64,000 bases of DNA, from contig JAFGBD010000032.1 of the NCBI GenBank assembly GCA_016933335.1, positions 1 to 64,000 on the forward strand, written 5' to 3'. The stretch comes from Bacteroidales bacterium. GTDB taxonomy: Bacteria > Bacteroidota > Bacteroidia > Bacteroidales > UBA10428. The translations under genes were made by a program, and so were the position numbers. Of this stretch, positions 9,320-18,241 are shown one piece after another. The notes under the pieces were generated by a model, which was given only the letters and a program-made list of their open reading frames with translations, did no database searches and was not told where the DNA came from. Positions within the stretch are counted from its first letter, which is position 1. Each line of letters opens with the position of its first letter.

Positions 9320-10939
9320 TCACAATTCCTTCAGCCACTCCCTTATAATCTCTGCCTTCGGAACTTCCCCCTGCGATTTTATTTTGTGCTCGGTAAGGAT
9401 AATGGCCGGCGTGCTGGTTATTCCATAGGAAAGCTTTGTATCTTCATCTGTTGCAATCCGTACTTTTATATTTTTGCCGGTTTCCTTAATGGCCAGAGAT
9501 ATATTTTCCATGGCCTGCGAACAATCTTTTTCGCTTTTGCCAATGATCAGCACTTCTGCATTGCGTGAAGTAATAATCAGCTTAAGTTTTTCATTGATCC
9601 GTTTTTGTATGGCCGCAACAAGCTCGTTTTTCGGAGGAATCCTGGAGACAAATGCGATTTTCCCGTCGATGCAGATCGTCGGAATATTTTTAACCATCAG
9701 TGAATTCATGAAAGTAACAGCTTCCATCTTCTTAATGGCATGTTCCCTCCATTCGACGATACCTTCGAAATGCGGTGCTATGTTCTTAACCGCCTCTACC
9801 ATATACTGGCAGGGCGCGCAGGATTCAGAATCAAGGGTAATGATGTCCACAATAACCTTGCCGGCGTTACCGTAATCTTTCATGTTGAGCAGATCCAGAT
9901 CCGACTCGCTTCTTTCCCTGGCCCTTACAACATCCTGAAGGTATTTATCATTGACCAGTTCTGTAATCGCAATGATATTCTCCGGCGGGGTATTCATGGG
10001 CAGGTCACAGCCCGGGGCCAGAATGAATCCTTTGTCACCTCCCTGGTCCATGCATTCAAGGGCTTCACGATGTGCGTCATCGGGTGTGCCCATTAATAAA
10101 ACGACAGTTAGCTTAATATTGCCACCGAAACTGATATTGTTCTTCAGGGCAATCTGTTTCACAAAGTCAAGTGATATATTTTCATCAATTGAAACATTAT
10201 CAGGATCGCAGCCGCACATGGCTTCGATGTTTTGTTCTGCATGGCCGCAGACAAAAAAGGAACCGGGAACGCCTTTCTTCCTGATAAAGCTGAATATTTC
10301 AGTTGCAGGTCCGGTGACAAATGCTTCAAAAGAACCGGGATCAATCTGGGAGGTCATGGGATCCACAACTGCTATGACATCACATCCGGCATCGATATAG
10401 TAGCCTGACATAGATTTGGTCACATTTTTTGTAAAATTCAGCAATTGGATAATCTCATCCGGTGATTCCATCATTTTAATGAAAATGTCAGTACCCAGAA
10501 GGTGCAAAGCCAGGGTAAAGGGCCCTGTTACCAGTCCGTATAACGCAATGTCCGGATGCTTTTTACGCAGCCGTCTCGCTGCTTCCATTATTACCGGTAT
10601 TCTTCCGTCATTTTCAGACGGAACCTTAAGATCGGCAAGTGTTTTTTCGTTTGCCAGTATGTGAGATACCATGGCAGGCGGATTATCTTCTGCCCAGACC
10701 AGCTTGCATCCCAAAGCTTCCGCTTCAACCTGCAGATCGAAGATCACAGGAATACCATCAGGACTGTAAAGTTCAATGGCTTTGGTTACACCTTCATAAA
10801 TATTGGTGGCAGATTTTAAATATTCTTCTGCGCTGACATTGATGAGCTTTCCTCCGTGACATCCGACAAACGGCACCCAGGGTATCCGGTCTGTTTTTTG
10901 CAGTTTGATGGTTTTAAGGATTCTTTCTTTTCCTGTCAT
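9320..10939 (-). CDS. UROD-like methyltransferase fused to two thioredoxin-like domains
   Basis: This 539-residue fusion begins with a uroporphyrinogen-decarboxylase-fold domain (about 1-340) of the MtaA/CmuA methyltransferase type. In MtaA-type enzymes zinc is held by H-x-C and a distal Cys. Here the segment reads F229-V230-C231-G232-H233, so the usual His is Phe, while C311 (in APGCDLP) is kept. A first thioredoxin-like domain follows, with C374-A-P-C377, then a second domain from about residue 450 that has a single Cys (KSEKDC) and the cis-Pro-like TSTPAIIL. No signal peptide is seen, so it is cytoplasmic. It is divergently transcribed from the pectin locus and precedes the GTPase gene. 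Methyl transfer coupled to a redox-active disulphide is inferred; the substrate is unknown. Confidence 0.84.
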   Translation of the reverse strand: MTGKERILKTIKLQKTDRIPWVPFVGCHGGKLINVSAEEYLKSATNIYEGVTKAIELYSPDGIPVIFDLQVEAEALGCKLVWAEDNPPAMVSHILANEKTLADLKVPSENDGRIPVIMEAARRLRKKHPDIALYGLVTGPFTLALHLLGTDIFIKMMESPDEIIQLLNFTKNVTKSMSGYYIDAGCDVIAVVDPMTSQIDPGSFEAFVTGPATEIFSFIRKKGVPGSFFVCGHAEQNIEAMCGCDPDNVSIDENISLDFVKQIALKNNISFGGNIKLTVVLLMGTPDDAHREALECMDQGGDKGFILAPGCDLPMNTPPENIIAITELVNDKYLQDVVRARERSESDLDLLNMKDYGNAGKVIVDIITLDSESCAPCQYMVEAVKNIAPHFEGIVEWREHAIKKMEAVTFMNSLMVKNIPTICIDGKIAFVSRIPPKNELVAAIQKRINEKLKLIITSRNAEVLIIGKSEKDCSQAMENISLAIKETGKNIKVRIATDEDTKLSYGITSTPAIILTEHKIKSQGEVPKAEIIREWLKEL

Positions 10940-11021
10940 CTCTGGTTATTATTGAATCAAAAATAAAATTACTGTATTATTTTTTATTTTTTTTACGAAT
11001 CTTTACGAAGGAATTTAATAT

Positions 11022-11040
11022 TGTAATTAAAAACGTTTTC
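11022..11040. promoter_or_regulatory. candidate LacI-type palindromic operator
   Basis: In the 222-bp divergent gap, AAAACGTTTT is a perfect 10-bp palindrome flanked by TAAT and ATTA-like arms (TAATTAAAAACG / CGTTTTCATTA). This resembles LacI/GalR-family operators (TGAAAACGTTTTCA). No LacI gene is in the window. Prediction from sequence only. Confidence 0.35.
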
Positions 11041-11161
11041 ATTAAGGCAGTTTCGTTAAATCTCAGTTTTTTGGTTTTTGAAATCCCTGTTTGATCATTA
11101 AACTTATATTATATTAAGGAAATATTAGTAAATTAAATAACAAAAAAAGAAATCTTCTGAT

Positions 11162-13897
11162 ATGTATCGTTGTATTCTCAAACTGCTTGTTGCATTGCTT
11201 CTTTTTGTTTCATGCCAGAAAGCCCCGGTTGATATTATCATTCCGGCATCAGATGCCGCAAGAATCCGTTACGGAGCCAGGAAACTCGCAGATGCTTTGG
11301 AAGAGAAGGGCTATAAGACAGAAGTAAAGACAGCAATAACAAATGTTTTTTCAGACAAGCGTTTTTCTGTCATAGCAGGAGAACTGAATGATACTTCCTT
11401 TCAGGGTCTTTTAGCCCGGGCATCTGTTCATATCAATAAAACTCCCGGTAAAGAAGGTTTTTCATTGATACCTGTTAAAAACTCACTGTTTATTGCAGGA
11501 GCTGATGCTTCAGGGGCACTGTACGGATGCCTTGAAATGACAGACAGGGTGAACAGAAATGAAAGAATCAGCCGGATATCTCCATTTACCGATCAGCCTG
11601 AAATGACATTACGCGGAGCATGCATCGGGCTGCAGAAAACAACTTACCTGCCCGGACGGAACGTTTATGAATATCCCTACACCCCTGATAACTTCCCCTG
11701 GTTTTATGACAGGGAACTATGGATCAAATACCTGGATATGCTGGCTGAAAACAGGATGAATTCATTGTATCTCTGGAATGGTCATCCTTTTGCATCGCTG
11801 GTCAGGTTAAAAGATTATCCCTATGCAGTTGAAGTGGATGATGAGACATTCCGGAAAAATGAGGAAATATTCGGATTTTTAACCGAAGAGGCTGAAAAAA
11901 GAGGTATCCGGGTGATTCAGATGTTCTACAACATCATTGTATCAAAACCATTTGCTGAATATCACGGACTGCAGACACAGGACAGAAACAGACCGATCAT
12001 TCCGCTTATTGCAGATTATACCAGGAAATCCATTACGGCCTTTATTGAAAAATATCCGAATGTCGGACTGATGGTCTGTCTGGGTGAAGCAATTGGTACC
12101 GATGAAGACGATGTTAAGTGGTTTACGGAAACCATCATTCCGGGGGTGAAAGATGGTCTGAAAATCCTTGGAAGAACCGATGAACCCCCCGTTATTCTGA
12201 GAGGACATGATACAAAGGCAGATCTGGTTATGGACGCGGCACTTCCCCTCTATAAGAATCTTTTTACCATGCACAAATATAACGGCGAATCGCTGACAAC
12301 ATATGAACCGGGGGGACAATGGTTGCAGATTCATAAGGGACTGAGCGAACTGGGTGCGGTACATATCGCCAATGTGCATATCCTGGCAAATCTCGAGCCA
12401 TTCAGGTATGGCTCGCCTGATTTCATTCAGAAATCTGTAAACGCCATGCATGACCTGATGGGTGCCAACGGACTGCACCTGTACCCCCAGGCTTCTTACT
12501 GGGACTGGCCCTATACTGCAGACAATGCTTCTCCAAGGTTGTTGCAGGCTGACAGGGACTGGATCTGGTATAAGGCATGGGGCAGATATGCCTGGAATGA
12601 CAACCGCGACAGTGTTGGTGAAAACCGTTACTGGACAAACGAACTGGGAAATTATTATAGCTGCGGCAGATATGGCAGGGAGATCTTAAAGGCATACGAG
12701 GAAACCGGTGAAATTGCCCCCAAACTGCTGCGTCGTTTCGGTATTTCTGACGGAAACAGGCAGACACTGTTGCTGGGAATGTTCATGAGCCAGCTTGTTA
12801 ATCCATACAAATGGAGGGTTTACAGCAGTTTTTACGAATCAAACGGCCCGCAGGGTGAGATACTCCTTGAATATGCTGAAAAAGAATGGAAGAATGAATC
12901 ACACCAGGGAGAGGTCCCGCCACAGGTCATTGAGGAGGTTATACGTCATGCAGAAAGCGCAGTTGAAGCCATTGAGAAGGCTGCTTCGCATATTAAAAAC
13001 AATAAGGAAGAATTCCTGAGGTTAAAAAACGACATTCACTGTTACCATGCTTTTGCCTGTTTCTTTGGAGAAAAGGTTAAATCTGCATTGCAGGTGCTCA
13101 GGTATAAATATTCAGAAAACATCGCCGACCTTGAAGCATCTGTTCCTTTTCTGGAAAAAAGCGTTGGTTATTACACCCGGCTTGTTGAGCTGACGCAGAA
13201 CAGCTACCTGTACGCGAACAGCATGCAAACCGGACAAAGGAGGATCCCCATTAGCGGTATGGACGGAAAGAACAAAACATGTGCTGAGATGCTGCCGCAT
13301 TACCGGAAAGAACTTGACAACTTCAAAAGGAATATTCAAACCCTTAAATCCACCGCCGGAAACGTTGCCGTGAAACAGATACAATACCTGAAACCGGCAA
13401 ATATAGATTTGGAAGGTGATCATCTGAAACGGTACCGGATAGAGAAAGGTCAGCGTTTGTTTTCCGATAAAGGATATGTTATCGATGGTTTTGCGGATGA
13501 ACTGATGTACCTTCAGGGACTCAGGCTTTCATATGAAAGGCAGGTATCAGAAGGCACCGTAATTCGTTTCAGATGTGAAAATCCGGTTAAAGTTGTAACC
13601 GGCTATTTCAACGGGAACAGTTATAAAATCCTGCAACCTCCCACACTTGAAAAAGATGCCGCTGCCAATAACAGGGGACAGGCTGATATCAGGATTGCCA
13701 ATGCACTGGATATTCCCGGGTTGTATCCTGTTAATATCTATACTTATTTTTTTGAAGCCGGAGAAAATGAGCTTCGTCTGGGAAGGGGAATTGTCCTGGT
13801 ATTGGGTTTCATGGATGGCAACCAGGATATTCATATGATTGATGCCGGCATGGGAGTTGATAAGAATAACGAAGGCATTGACTGGTTGTTTTATTAA
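11162..13897 (+). CDS. lipoprotein, glycoside-hydrolase-like (GH20/GH67-type N-domain plus TIM barrel), unassigned
   Basis: A 911-residue lipoprotein with a lipobox-like LFVSC at residues 15-19. Residues about 20-140 look like the alpha/beta (zincin-like) domain that precedes the barrel in GH20, GH67 and relatives, ending with GALYGCLEMTDRV. From about residue 155 a barrel-like region follows (LRGACIGLQ, LYLWNGHPF, VCLGEAIGTDEDD), with a conserved-looking acidic pair after GEAIG. A helical region (about 600-770) and a beta-rich tail close the protein. The domain order fits alpha-glucuronidase-like or hexosaminidase-like glycosidases, but I cannot place it in a named GH family. It starts the plus-strand pectin gene run and lies 24 bp before UROD-like protein 2. 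An outer-surface or periplasmic role on uronic-acid-containing glycans is inferred. Confidence 0.68.
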   Translation: MYRCILKLLVALLLFVSCQKAPVDIIIPASDAARIRYGARKLADALEEKGYKTEVKTAITNVFSDKRFSVIAGELNDTSFQGLLARASVHINKTPGKEGFSLIPVKNSLFIAGADASGALYGCLEMTDRVNRNERISRISPFTDQPEMTLRGACIGLQKTTYLPGRNVYEYPYTPDNFPWFYDRELWIKYLDMLAENRMNSLYLWNGHPFASLVRLKDYPYAVEVDDETFRKNEEIFGFLTEEAEKRGIRVIQMFYNIIVSKPFAEYHGLQTQDRNRPIIPLIADYTRKSITAFIEKYPNVGLMVCLGEAIGTDEDDVKWFTETIIPGVKDGLKILGRTDEPPVILRGHDTKADLVMDAALPLYKNLFTMHKYNGESLTTYEPGGQWLQIHKGLSELGAVHIANVHILANLEPFRYGSPDFIQKSVNAMHDLMGANGLHLYPQASYWDWPYTADNASPRLLQADRDWIWYKAWGRYAWNDNRDSVGENRYWTNELGNYYSCGRYGREILKAYEETGEIAPKLLRRFGISDGNRQTLLLGMFMSQLVNPYKWRVYSSFYESNGPQGEILLEYAEKEWKNESHQGEVPPQVIEEVIRHAESAVEAIEKAASHIKNNKEEFLRLKNDIHCYHAFACFFGEKVKSALQVLRYKYSENIADLEASVPFLEKSVGYYTRLVELTQNSYLYANSMQTGQRRIPISGMDGKNKTCAEMLPHYRKELDNFKRNIQTLKSTAGNVAVKQIQYLKPANIDLEGDHLKRYRIEKGQRLFSDKGYVIDGFADELMYLQGLRLSYERQVSEGTVIRFRCENPVKVVTGYFNGNSYKILQPPTLEKDAAANNRGQADIRIANALDIPGLYPVNIYTYFFEAGENELRLGRGIVLVLGFMDGNQDIHMIDAGMGVDKNNEGIDWLFY

Positions 13898-13921
13898 AAA
13901 GATCAGGCCTGCAAAAAAAAA

Positions 13922-15010
13922 ATGAAAATGGACCATACCTATAATCCCTTACTGGGGAAAGAGATTTTACCGGTAGACATCGTTCTGGCCCCGGAATGGT
14001 GGCATAGACATGAAAAGATCACATTTGACAGGGATTTCTTTTTCCATCCCATAAGAAGGGCGGAGGAAGAACAGAAAATGGAAAGGATACTTTATGAAAA
14101 GTGGGGTAAATACGGACTTGGCAGCGAAAAAGGCACAAAGAGGCCTGAATTGGGAGCTGTTCATCTTGCTGCCGGTTTTATGCTTTCAGAGATGATCGGT
14201 TGTGAAATTGACTATTCAGACTCCCATCCTCCCCGTGTTTTGACTGCAAACAGGGAAGATCTTACATTAATACCGGATGATGCTTTCAGATCAAAAGCTT
14301 TCAGACAATTTGTGACTTTGAAGGAGGAAATGAAGAAAAAATTCGGGTACCTGACCGGTGATGTTAACTGGGGAGGTATCCTTAACCTGGCAATGGATCT
14401 GAGAGGTAATGATATTTTAACTGATATGATGATGAATCCCGGGCAGGTCAGATCATATTTCCGGCAAATTGCAGAAGTTATTCATAAATTTACTGCTTTT
14501 ATTCAAAGCGAAACAGGTACTTCTTCCATATCGGTGAACCGCGTTGTAAAGCATTTAAAGAATCCGGTGTTCCTTCATTCGGAATGTTCGCATACCATGA
14601 TATCTGCCGGTGATTATGAAGATTTTCTGATGGATTTTGATATTGCATGGAGCAAAAACAGACCATTCGGAATACATTATTGCGGGCCTGATCCGCACAG
14701 GATGGCAGCCAGCTTTGCAAAAATCCCCCACCTTGATTTTCTTGACGTGGGCTGGGGCGGGGATCTCAGCATACTTAGAAAGAATCTGCCCGACACATTT
14801 TTAAACATCAGGTTAAGTCCGGTTGAGATAACACACATGAATGACGATGAACTTTCAAAGACCATTAAAAAACTGGTATCTGAATCTGCAAATCCTTACC
14901 TGACAGGCATTTGTTGTATAAATATGGATGATACCGTCACAGATGATAAAATAAATACGATATTACAAACCGTAGATGAACTTAAAAGAAAGGTAATGAC
15001 AGATTTATAG
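13922..15010 (+). CDS. UROD-like methyltransferase-fold protein 2
   Basis: A 362-residue cytoplasmic protein of the uroporphyrinogen-decarboxylase superfamily. The zinc-binding-like pattern is intact: H252-Y-C254-G (GIHYCGPDP) and a distal C331-C332 (TGICCIN). These match the H-x-C...C arrangement of MtaA-type methyltransferases rather than the haem-pathway decarboxylase, which lacks it. A second Cys/His cluster, HSECSH at 219-224, is unusual. The gene is wedged between the glycosidase-like gene (24 bp upstream) and the pectinesterase gene (85 bp downstream), so it belongs to the polysaccharide operon. Transfer of a methyl group from a methanol, methoxy or methylated-sugar donor is inferred; no partner corrinoid protein is visible. 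Confidence 0.78.
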   Translation: MKMDHTYNPLLGKEILPVDIVLAPEWWHRHEKITFDRDFFFHPIRRAEEEQKMERILYEKWGKYGLGSEKGTKRPELGAVHLAAGFMLSEMIGCEIDYSDSHPPRVLTANREDLTLIPDDAFRSKAFRQFVTLKEEMKKKFGYLTGDVNWGGILNLAMDLRGNDILTDMMMNPGQVRSYFRQIAEVIHKFTAFIQSETGTSSISVNRVVKHLKNPVFLHSECSHTMISAGDYEDFLMDFDIAWSKNRPFGIHYCGPDPHRMAASFAKIPHLDFLDVGWGGDLSILRKNLPDTFLNIRLSPVEITHMNDDELSKTIKKLVSESANPYLTGICCINMDDTVTDDKINTILQTVDELKRKVMTDL

Positions 15011-15095
15011 TATCCCGGGCTGAAATTGCCGGCCTTTCATGAACCGCGAACTGGATATAACGAAGATCTGATTATTAACTGTAAAATTTAAACAG

Positions 15096-17069
15096 ATGAA
15101 TAAAAAAACAACACCGTTTATTATTTTTATTTTATTGGTATTGTTGAGTACCGGGTACCTTGAGGCACAATCAGTTTATGACCAGCTTTCCGGAAAGATT
15201 GATCTGGTTGTTGACATCAACGGCAGCGGAGATTTCACAACAGTTCAGGAAGCCATTGACTCGGTACCTGATAACAACGATACCTGGAAAGTGATCTTTG
15301 TAAAGAAAGGTACTTATTACGAAAAAGTTGTACTGGGTGTTACCAAAACCAAAGTAATACTGGTTGGTGAAGATGTTTACAATACCATTATCACCTATGA
15401 TGATTATGCCAACAAAGTTATGCCGGGCCATACCTTCAGTACCTATACATTCAGAGCTGATGCTCCTGATTTTCAGGCTTATAACATTACATTTGAATGT
15501 ACGGCAGGCGACAGGGGACAGGGGGTGGCCTTTCATGGTAACGGAGACTGCCAGATATTGTATCACTGCAGGTTGCTTGGTAACCAGGACACCTATTTTG
15601 ATAACATCCGGCAGCGCAGGTATATCAAAGACTGCTTTATAGAAGGCGGAGTTGATTATATATTCGGCTTTGGAGTTACCCTTTTCGACAGCTGCCAGTT
15701 ACACACCAACCGTAACGGGGGTTATGTAACGGCAGCTTCAACTCCGCAGCACTATGAGTTCGGGTATGTATTCAAAAACTGCAGGCTGACCAGCGGGTTG
15801 GACGTTTCCGGCTTTGTACTTGGCAGACCATGGTTTGACTGGGCCAACACGGTATTTTACGAATGCTGGGAACCGGAAGAACTTAGCGGCTCCGGATGGA
15901 GCGGATGGGCAGGCAGGGAAAATACCTGTTTCTACAGAGAATATAATTGTTACGGACCGGGTTCCGATACCACAAACAGGGTTGAATTTGGCAAACAGCT
16001 TGATCCTTCAAGAGCTTCCAGATATATCACGGATACCATTTTTGCAGCCGGTAATTTCCCCACACATCTTGGATATGAAGGAGATACAACAGAGGTGATG
16101 CATATTTACCGCCGGTTTGAAGCATCAGGATATCCCGAACGTGCTGTAATTATGCTTGCCGGAGGAAGAGATACCTTCCCTGAATATCCGGCAGAGGACT
16201 GGTCCCCGGTGTTTTATGATGAGGTCTGCCAGGTAATAAAGAACAACACTTTACGGATGATGGACTCCGCCAATGGTGAAATTAATATTGAAAATCTGCT
16301 TCTGGACAACATCGAGCTGGACGGGTTCGATCCCGGAATGACCGATTATGTCATAGAGCTTAATGAAAATGATACAACCGGACCGGTAATTTCACTGGTA
16401 TCTGATGATGCGATTGTGTCGGTTGATTATCCGTCATCTTTGCCGGGTTTTGCAAAAGTGACAGCTCTTTCAAAGGATAAAGCAAACGGGGCCACTTATT
16501 CTCTCTATTATTCCAAAGATTCGGCATACTGGGATACAGAGGTAAAATTGATACTTGTCAATTATAAAGACACGGTGCAGCTCGAGCCCGGAGTAAGGGA
16601 ATATAACATGCAGCTGGGGCCCGGTGCAACAAAGGTCAGTTCTGTGATTGTCCATTCAAAAGTTCAGGGCCAGCTGGTTGTCAAGACAATTCCCCCGACA
16701 TTGCCCGGTGACATCGAGATTGAGGTCACCGCACTTGACAAAGTAACCAGAGACAAATATATCATACATGTTGCACCACCCACAGGTATTAATGATGCTG
16801 TCTGCCCGGAGAGAGAAAAGATATCACTGATCAATCCTGCCCGTAATAAGCTGCTGTTGCTAAATCAATACGATCAGCCACTGAGTCCGGATATTGCTAT
16901 CTTCGACCTGAACGGTAAATTGCTTTGTTCCGCATCAATTAAGGAATTATCCGGGGGGATATCTGAAGTCAATATCGATATGAGCAGCCTGAATGCAGGC
17001 ATCTATATATACAGGATCAGACTGGAAGAGAATGACATCTTTGGCAAGCTGGTGAAAACTGTGAACTGA
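15096..17069 (+). CDS. pectin methylesterase (CE8) with T9SS C-terminal sorting domain
   Basis: This enzyme would hydrolyse methyl esters of homogalacturonan, releasing methanol and leaving acidic pectin. A signal peptide (to about residue 25, YLEAQS) is followed by the right-handed beta-helix of family CE8 (about 35-330). Hallmarks are the GNQDTYFD block (acid/base Asp, near residue 165), GGVDYIFGFG (nucleophile Asp, near 185) and LGRPW (near 250). Repeated beta-sandwich-like segments (about 400-560) follow. The last 75 residues (from ISLINPARNKL to GIYIYRIRL and KLVKTVN) form a type A T9SS sorting domain, so the enzyme is exported to the cell surface or medium. At 657 residues it is larger than plain CE8 enzymes because of these additions. 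UROD-like genes flank it on both sides. Confidence 0.93.
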   Translation: MNKKTTPFIIFILLVLLSTGYLEAQSVYDQLSGKIDLVVDINGSGDFTTVQEAIDSVPDNNDTWKVIFVKKGTYYEKVVLGVTKTKVILVGEDVYNTIITYDDYANKVMPGHTFSTYTFRADAPDFQAYNITFECTAGDRGQGVAFHGNGDCQILYHCRLLGNQDTYFDNIRQRRYIKDCFIEGGVDYIFGFGVTLFDSCQLHTNRNGGYVTAASTPQHYEFGYVFKNCRLTSGLDVSGFVLGRPWFDWANTVFYECWEPEELSGSGWSGWAGRENTCFYREYNCYGPGSDTTNRVEFGKQLDPSRASRYITDTIFAAGNFPTHLGYEGDTTEVMHIYRRFEASGYPERAVIMLAGGRDTFPEYPAEDWSPVFYDEVCQVIKNNTLRMMDSANGEINIENLLLDNIELDGFDPGMTDYVIELNENDTTGPVISLVSDDAIVSVDYPSSLPGFAKVTALSKDKANGATYSLYYSKDSAYWDTEVKLILVNYKDTVQLEPGVREYNMQLGPGATKVSSVIVHSKVQGQLVVKTIPPTLPGDIEIEVTALDKVTRDKYIIHVAPPTGINDAVCPEREKISLINPARNKLLLLNQYDQPLSPDIAIFDLNGKLLCSASIKELSGGISEVNIDMSSLNAGIYIYRIRLEENDIFGKLVKTVN

Positions 17070-17101
17070 TTGCATAAACCGTCTGCAGTAAAATAACTTT
17101 T

Positions 17102-18226
17102 GTGAAACGATTTAATATCAGCCTGGCTGATGCACAGGCAACCAAAGTCACACCGGTAAAACCGGAAAATTTTGACTTCTCTGAATATGCAGCTTATGCA
17201 AATGAACTGAACCGGATTTGTGCTGGTTTCCGGGATGCAGGATCGGGCGTTGCTGTTTACCGGAGAATGCGCGTTGCAGAGTGTTTTTCCTATGGCTGCA
17301 GGGATATGGTTAGCTCTCTTGAAAACCAGCTGGGCGCCCTGAAAATGAGCATGGAATACAAAGCTGATGTCCCCAATTTCATCGAACCATGGTATGGCAT
17401 CGGTACCATTTCCAGTGCTTTTGGCGGAGAATATTCATGGCCCGGGGGCGGTGCCCCGGTTATGAAACCTTTGTTCAGGAATATTGATGAGATATTGAAC
17501 CACGAATACATGCCGGTGGCCAAATCCGGTATTGGCAAACATACCCTCGAAATGATTGAATATTTTATGGACAAAACAAGAGGTATGCTGCCGGTATCAT
17601 TTACAGACTCACAATCACCCTTGAATATGGCCGGTCAGTTGTTATCGCTTGACCGGTTTTTCTTTGAACTTTTGACAACACCTGAAAAAGTAACCGGAAT
17701 GTTTGATCTGCTGGCCGACTTATCCATTGAATTCAATGAAGAACAAATCAAACTGATCGGGGATGCCCTGGTATTCCCGGGCCACGGTTTTGCCTCTTCA
17801 TGCAAATGGTCAGGCCTGGGTATGAGCGATGACAATGCAATTATGATTTCACCGGAGCAATATCTCAGTCTTGCAGCTCCTTCGGTGGAAAAGATATGTC
17901 AAAAGCTGGGCGGACCGGTTTTTCATTCCTGCGGTGACTGGTCAGGCTGGATTGAGGCTGTTCTTGGTATCAAAGGTATTCTGATGGCAGATGCTGCCTT
18001 TTCTGTTGAAACTGATCCCGGCGCAACCGACAACCTGGAATCATTTCACCGCTTTGCCGGAACCGGTATCATACTTAATGCAAGGATTGTCGGTGACCTT
18101 AATACCATAGAGAGACAGGTCAGGCGTCTCTGGTGCCCGGGCATGAAACTTATCGTTGTTACCTATTGCCGGGATCCCGAAGAACAGTCAATGGCCTATG
18201 ATTTGATTCATCAGATTTGTTGCTAA
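17102..18226 (+). CDS. UROD-like methyltransferase-fold protein 3
   Basis: The 374-residue protein starts at GTG 17102 and belongs to the same superfamily as the two other UROD-like proteins here. The zinc-type motif is present as H275-S-C277-G (PVFHSCGDW), with a distal Cys in VVTYCRDP near residue 355. No signal peptide is seen, so it is cytoplasmic. It follows the pectinesterase gene by 32 bp and precedes the MFS carrier by about 15 bp, so co-transcription is likely. Sequence divergence from protein 2 (different N-terminal half) suggests a different substrate rather than a recent duplication. Corrinoid- or folate-linked methyl transfer is inferred from the fold; a non-methyl role cannot be excluded. 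Confidence 0.78.
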   Translation: MKRFNISLADAQATKVTPVKPENFDFSEYAAYANELNRICAGFRDAGSGVAVYRRMRVAECFSYGCRDMVSSLENQLGALKMSMEYKADVPNFIEPWYGIGTISSAFGGEYSWPGGGAPVMKPLFRNIDEILNHEYMPVAKSGIGKHTLEMIEYFMDKTRGMLPVSFTDSQSPLNMAGQLLSLDRFFFELLTTPEKVTGMFDLLADLSIEFNEEQIKLIGDALVFPGHGFASSCKWSGLGMSDDNAIMISPEQYLSLAAPSVEKICQKLGGPVFHSCGDWSGWIEAVLGIKGILMADAAFSVETDPGATDNLESFHRFAGTGIILNARIVGDLNTIERQVRRLWCPGMKLIVVTYCRDPEEQSMAYDLIHQICC

Positions 18227-18241
18227 TGTCATTCAGCCGTG

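Noticed and set aside
9232-11161. cobalamin riboswitch before the UROD-like or GTPase genes
   Set aside because: No B12-box-like sequence or suitable stem was seen in the short intergenic gaps.
13922-18226. true haem-pathway uroporphyrinogen decarboxylases (hemE)
   Set aside because: Zinc-type H-x-C motifs and placement in a carbohydrate locus fit methyltransferase-like members, not HemE.
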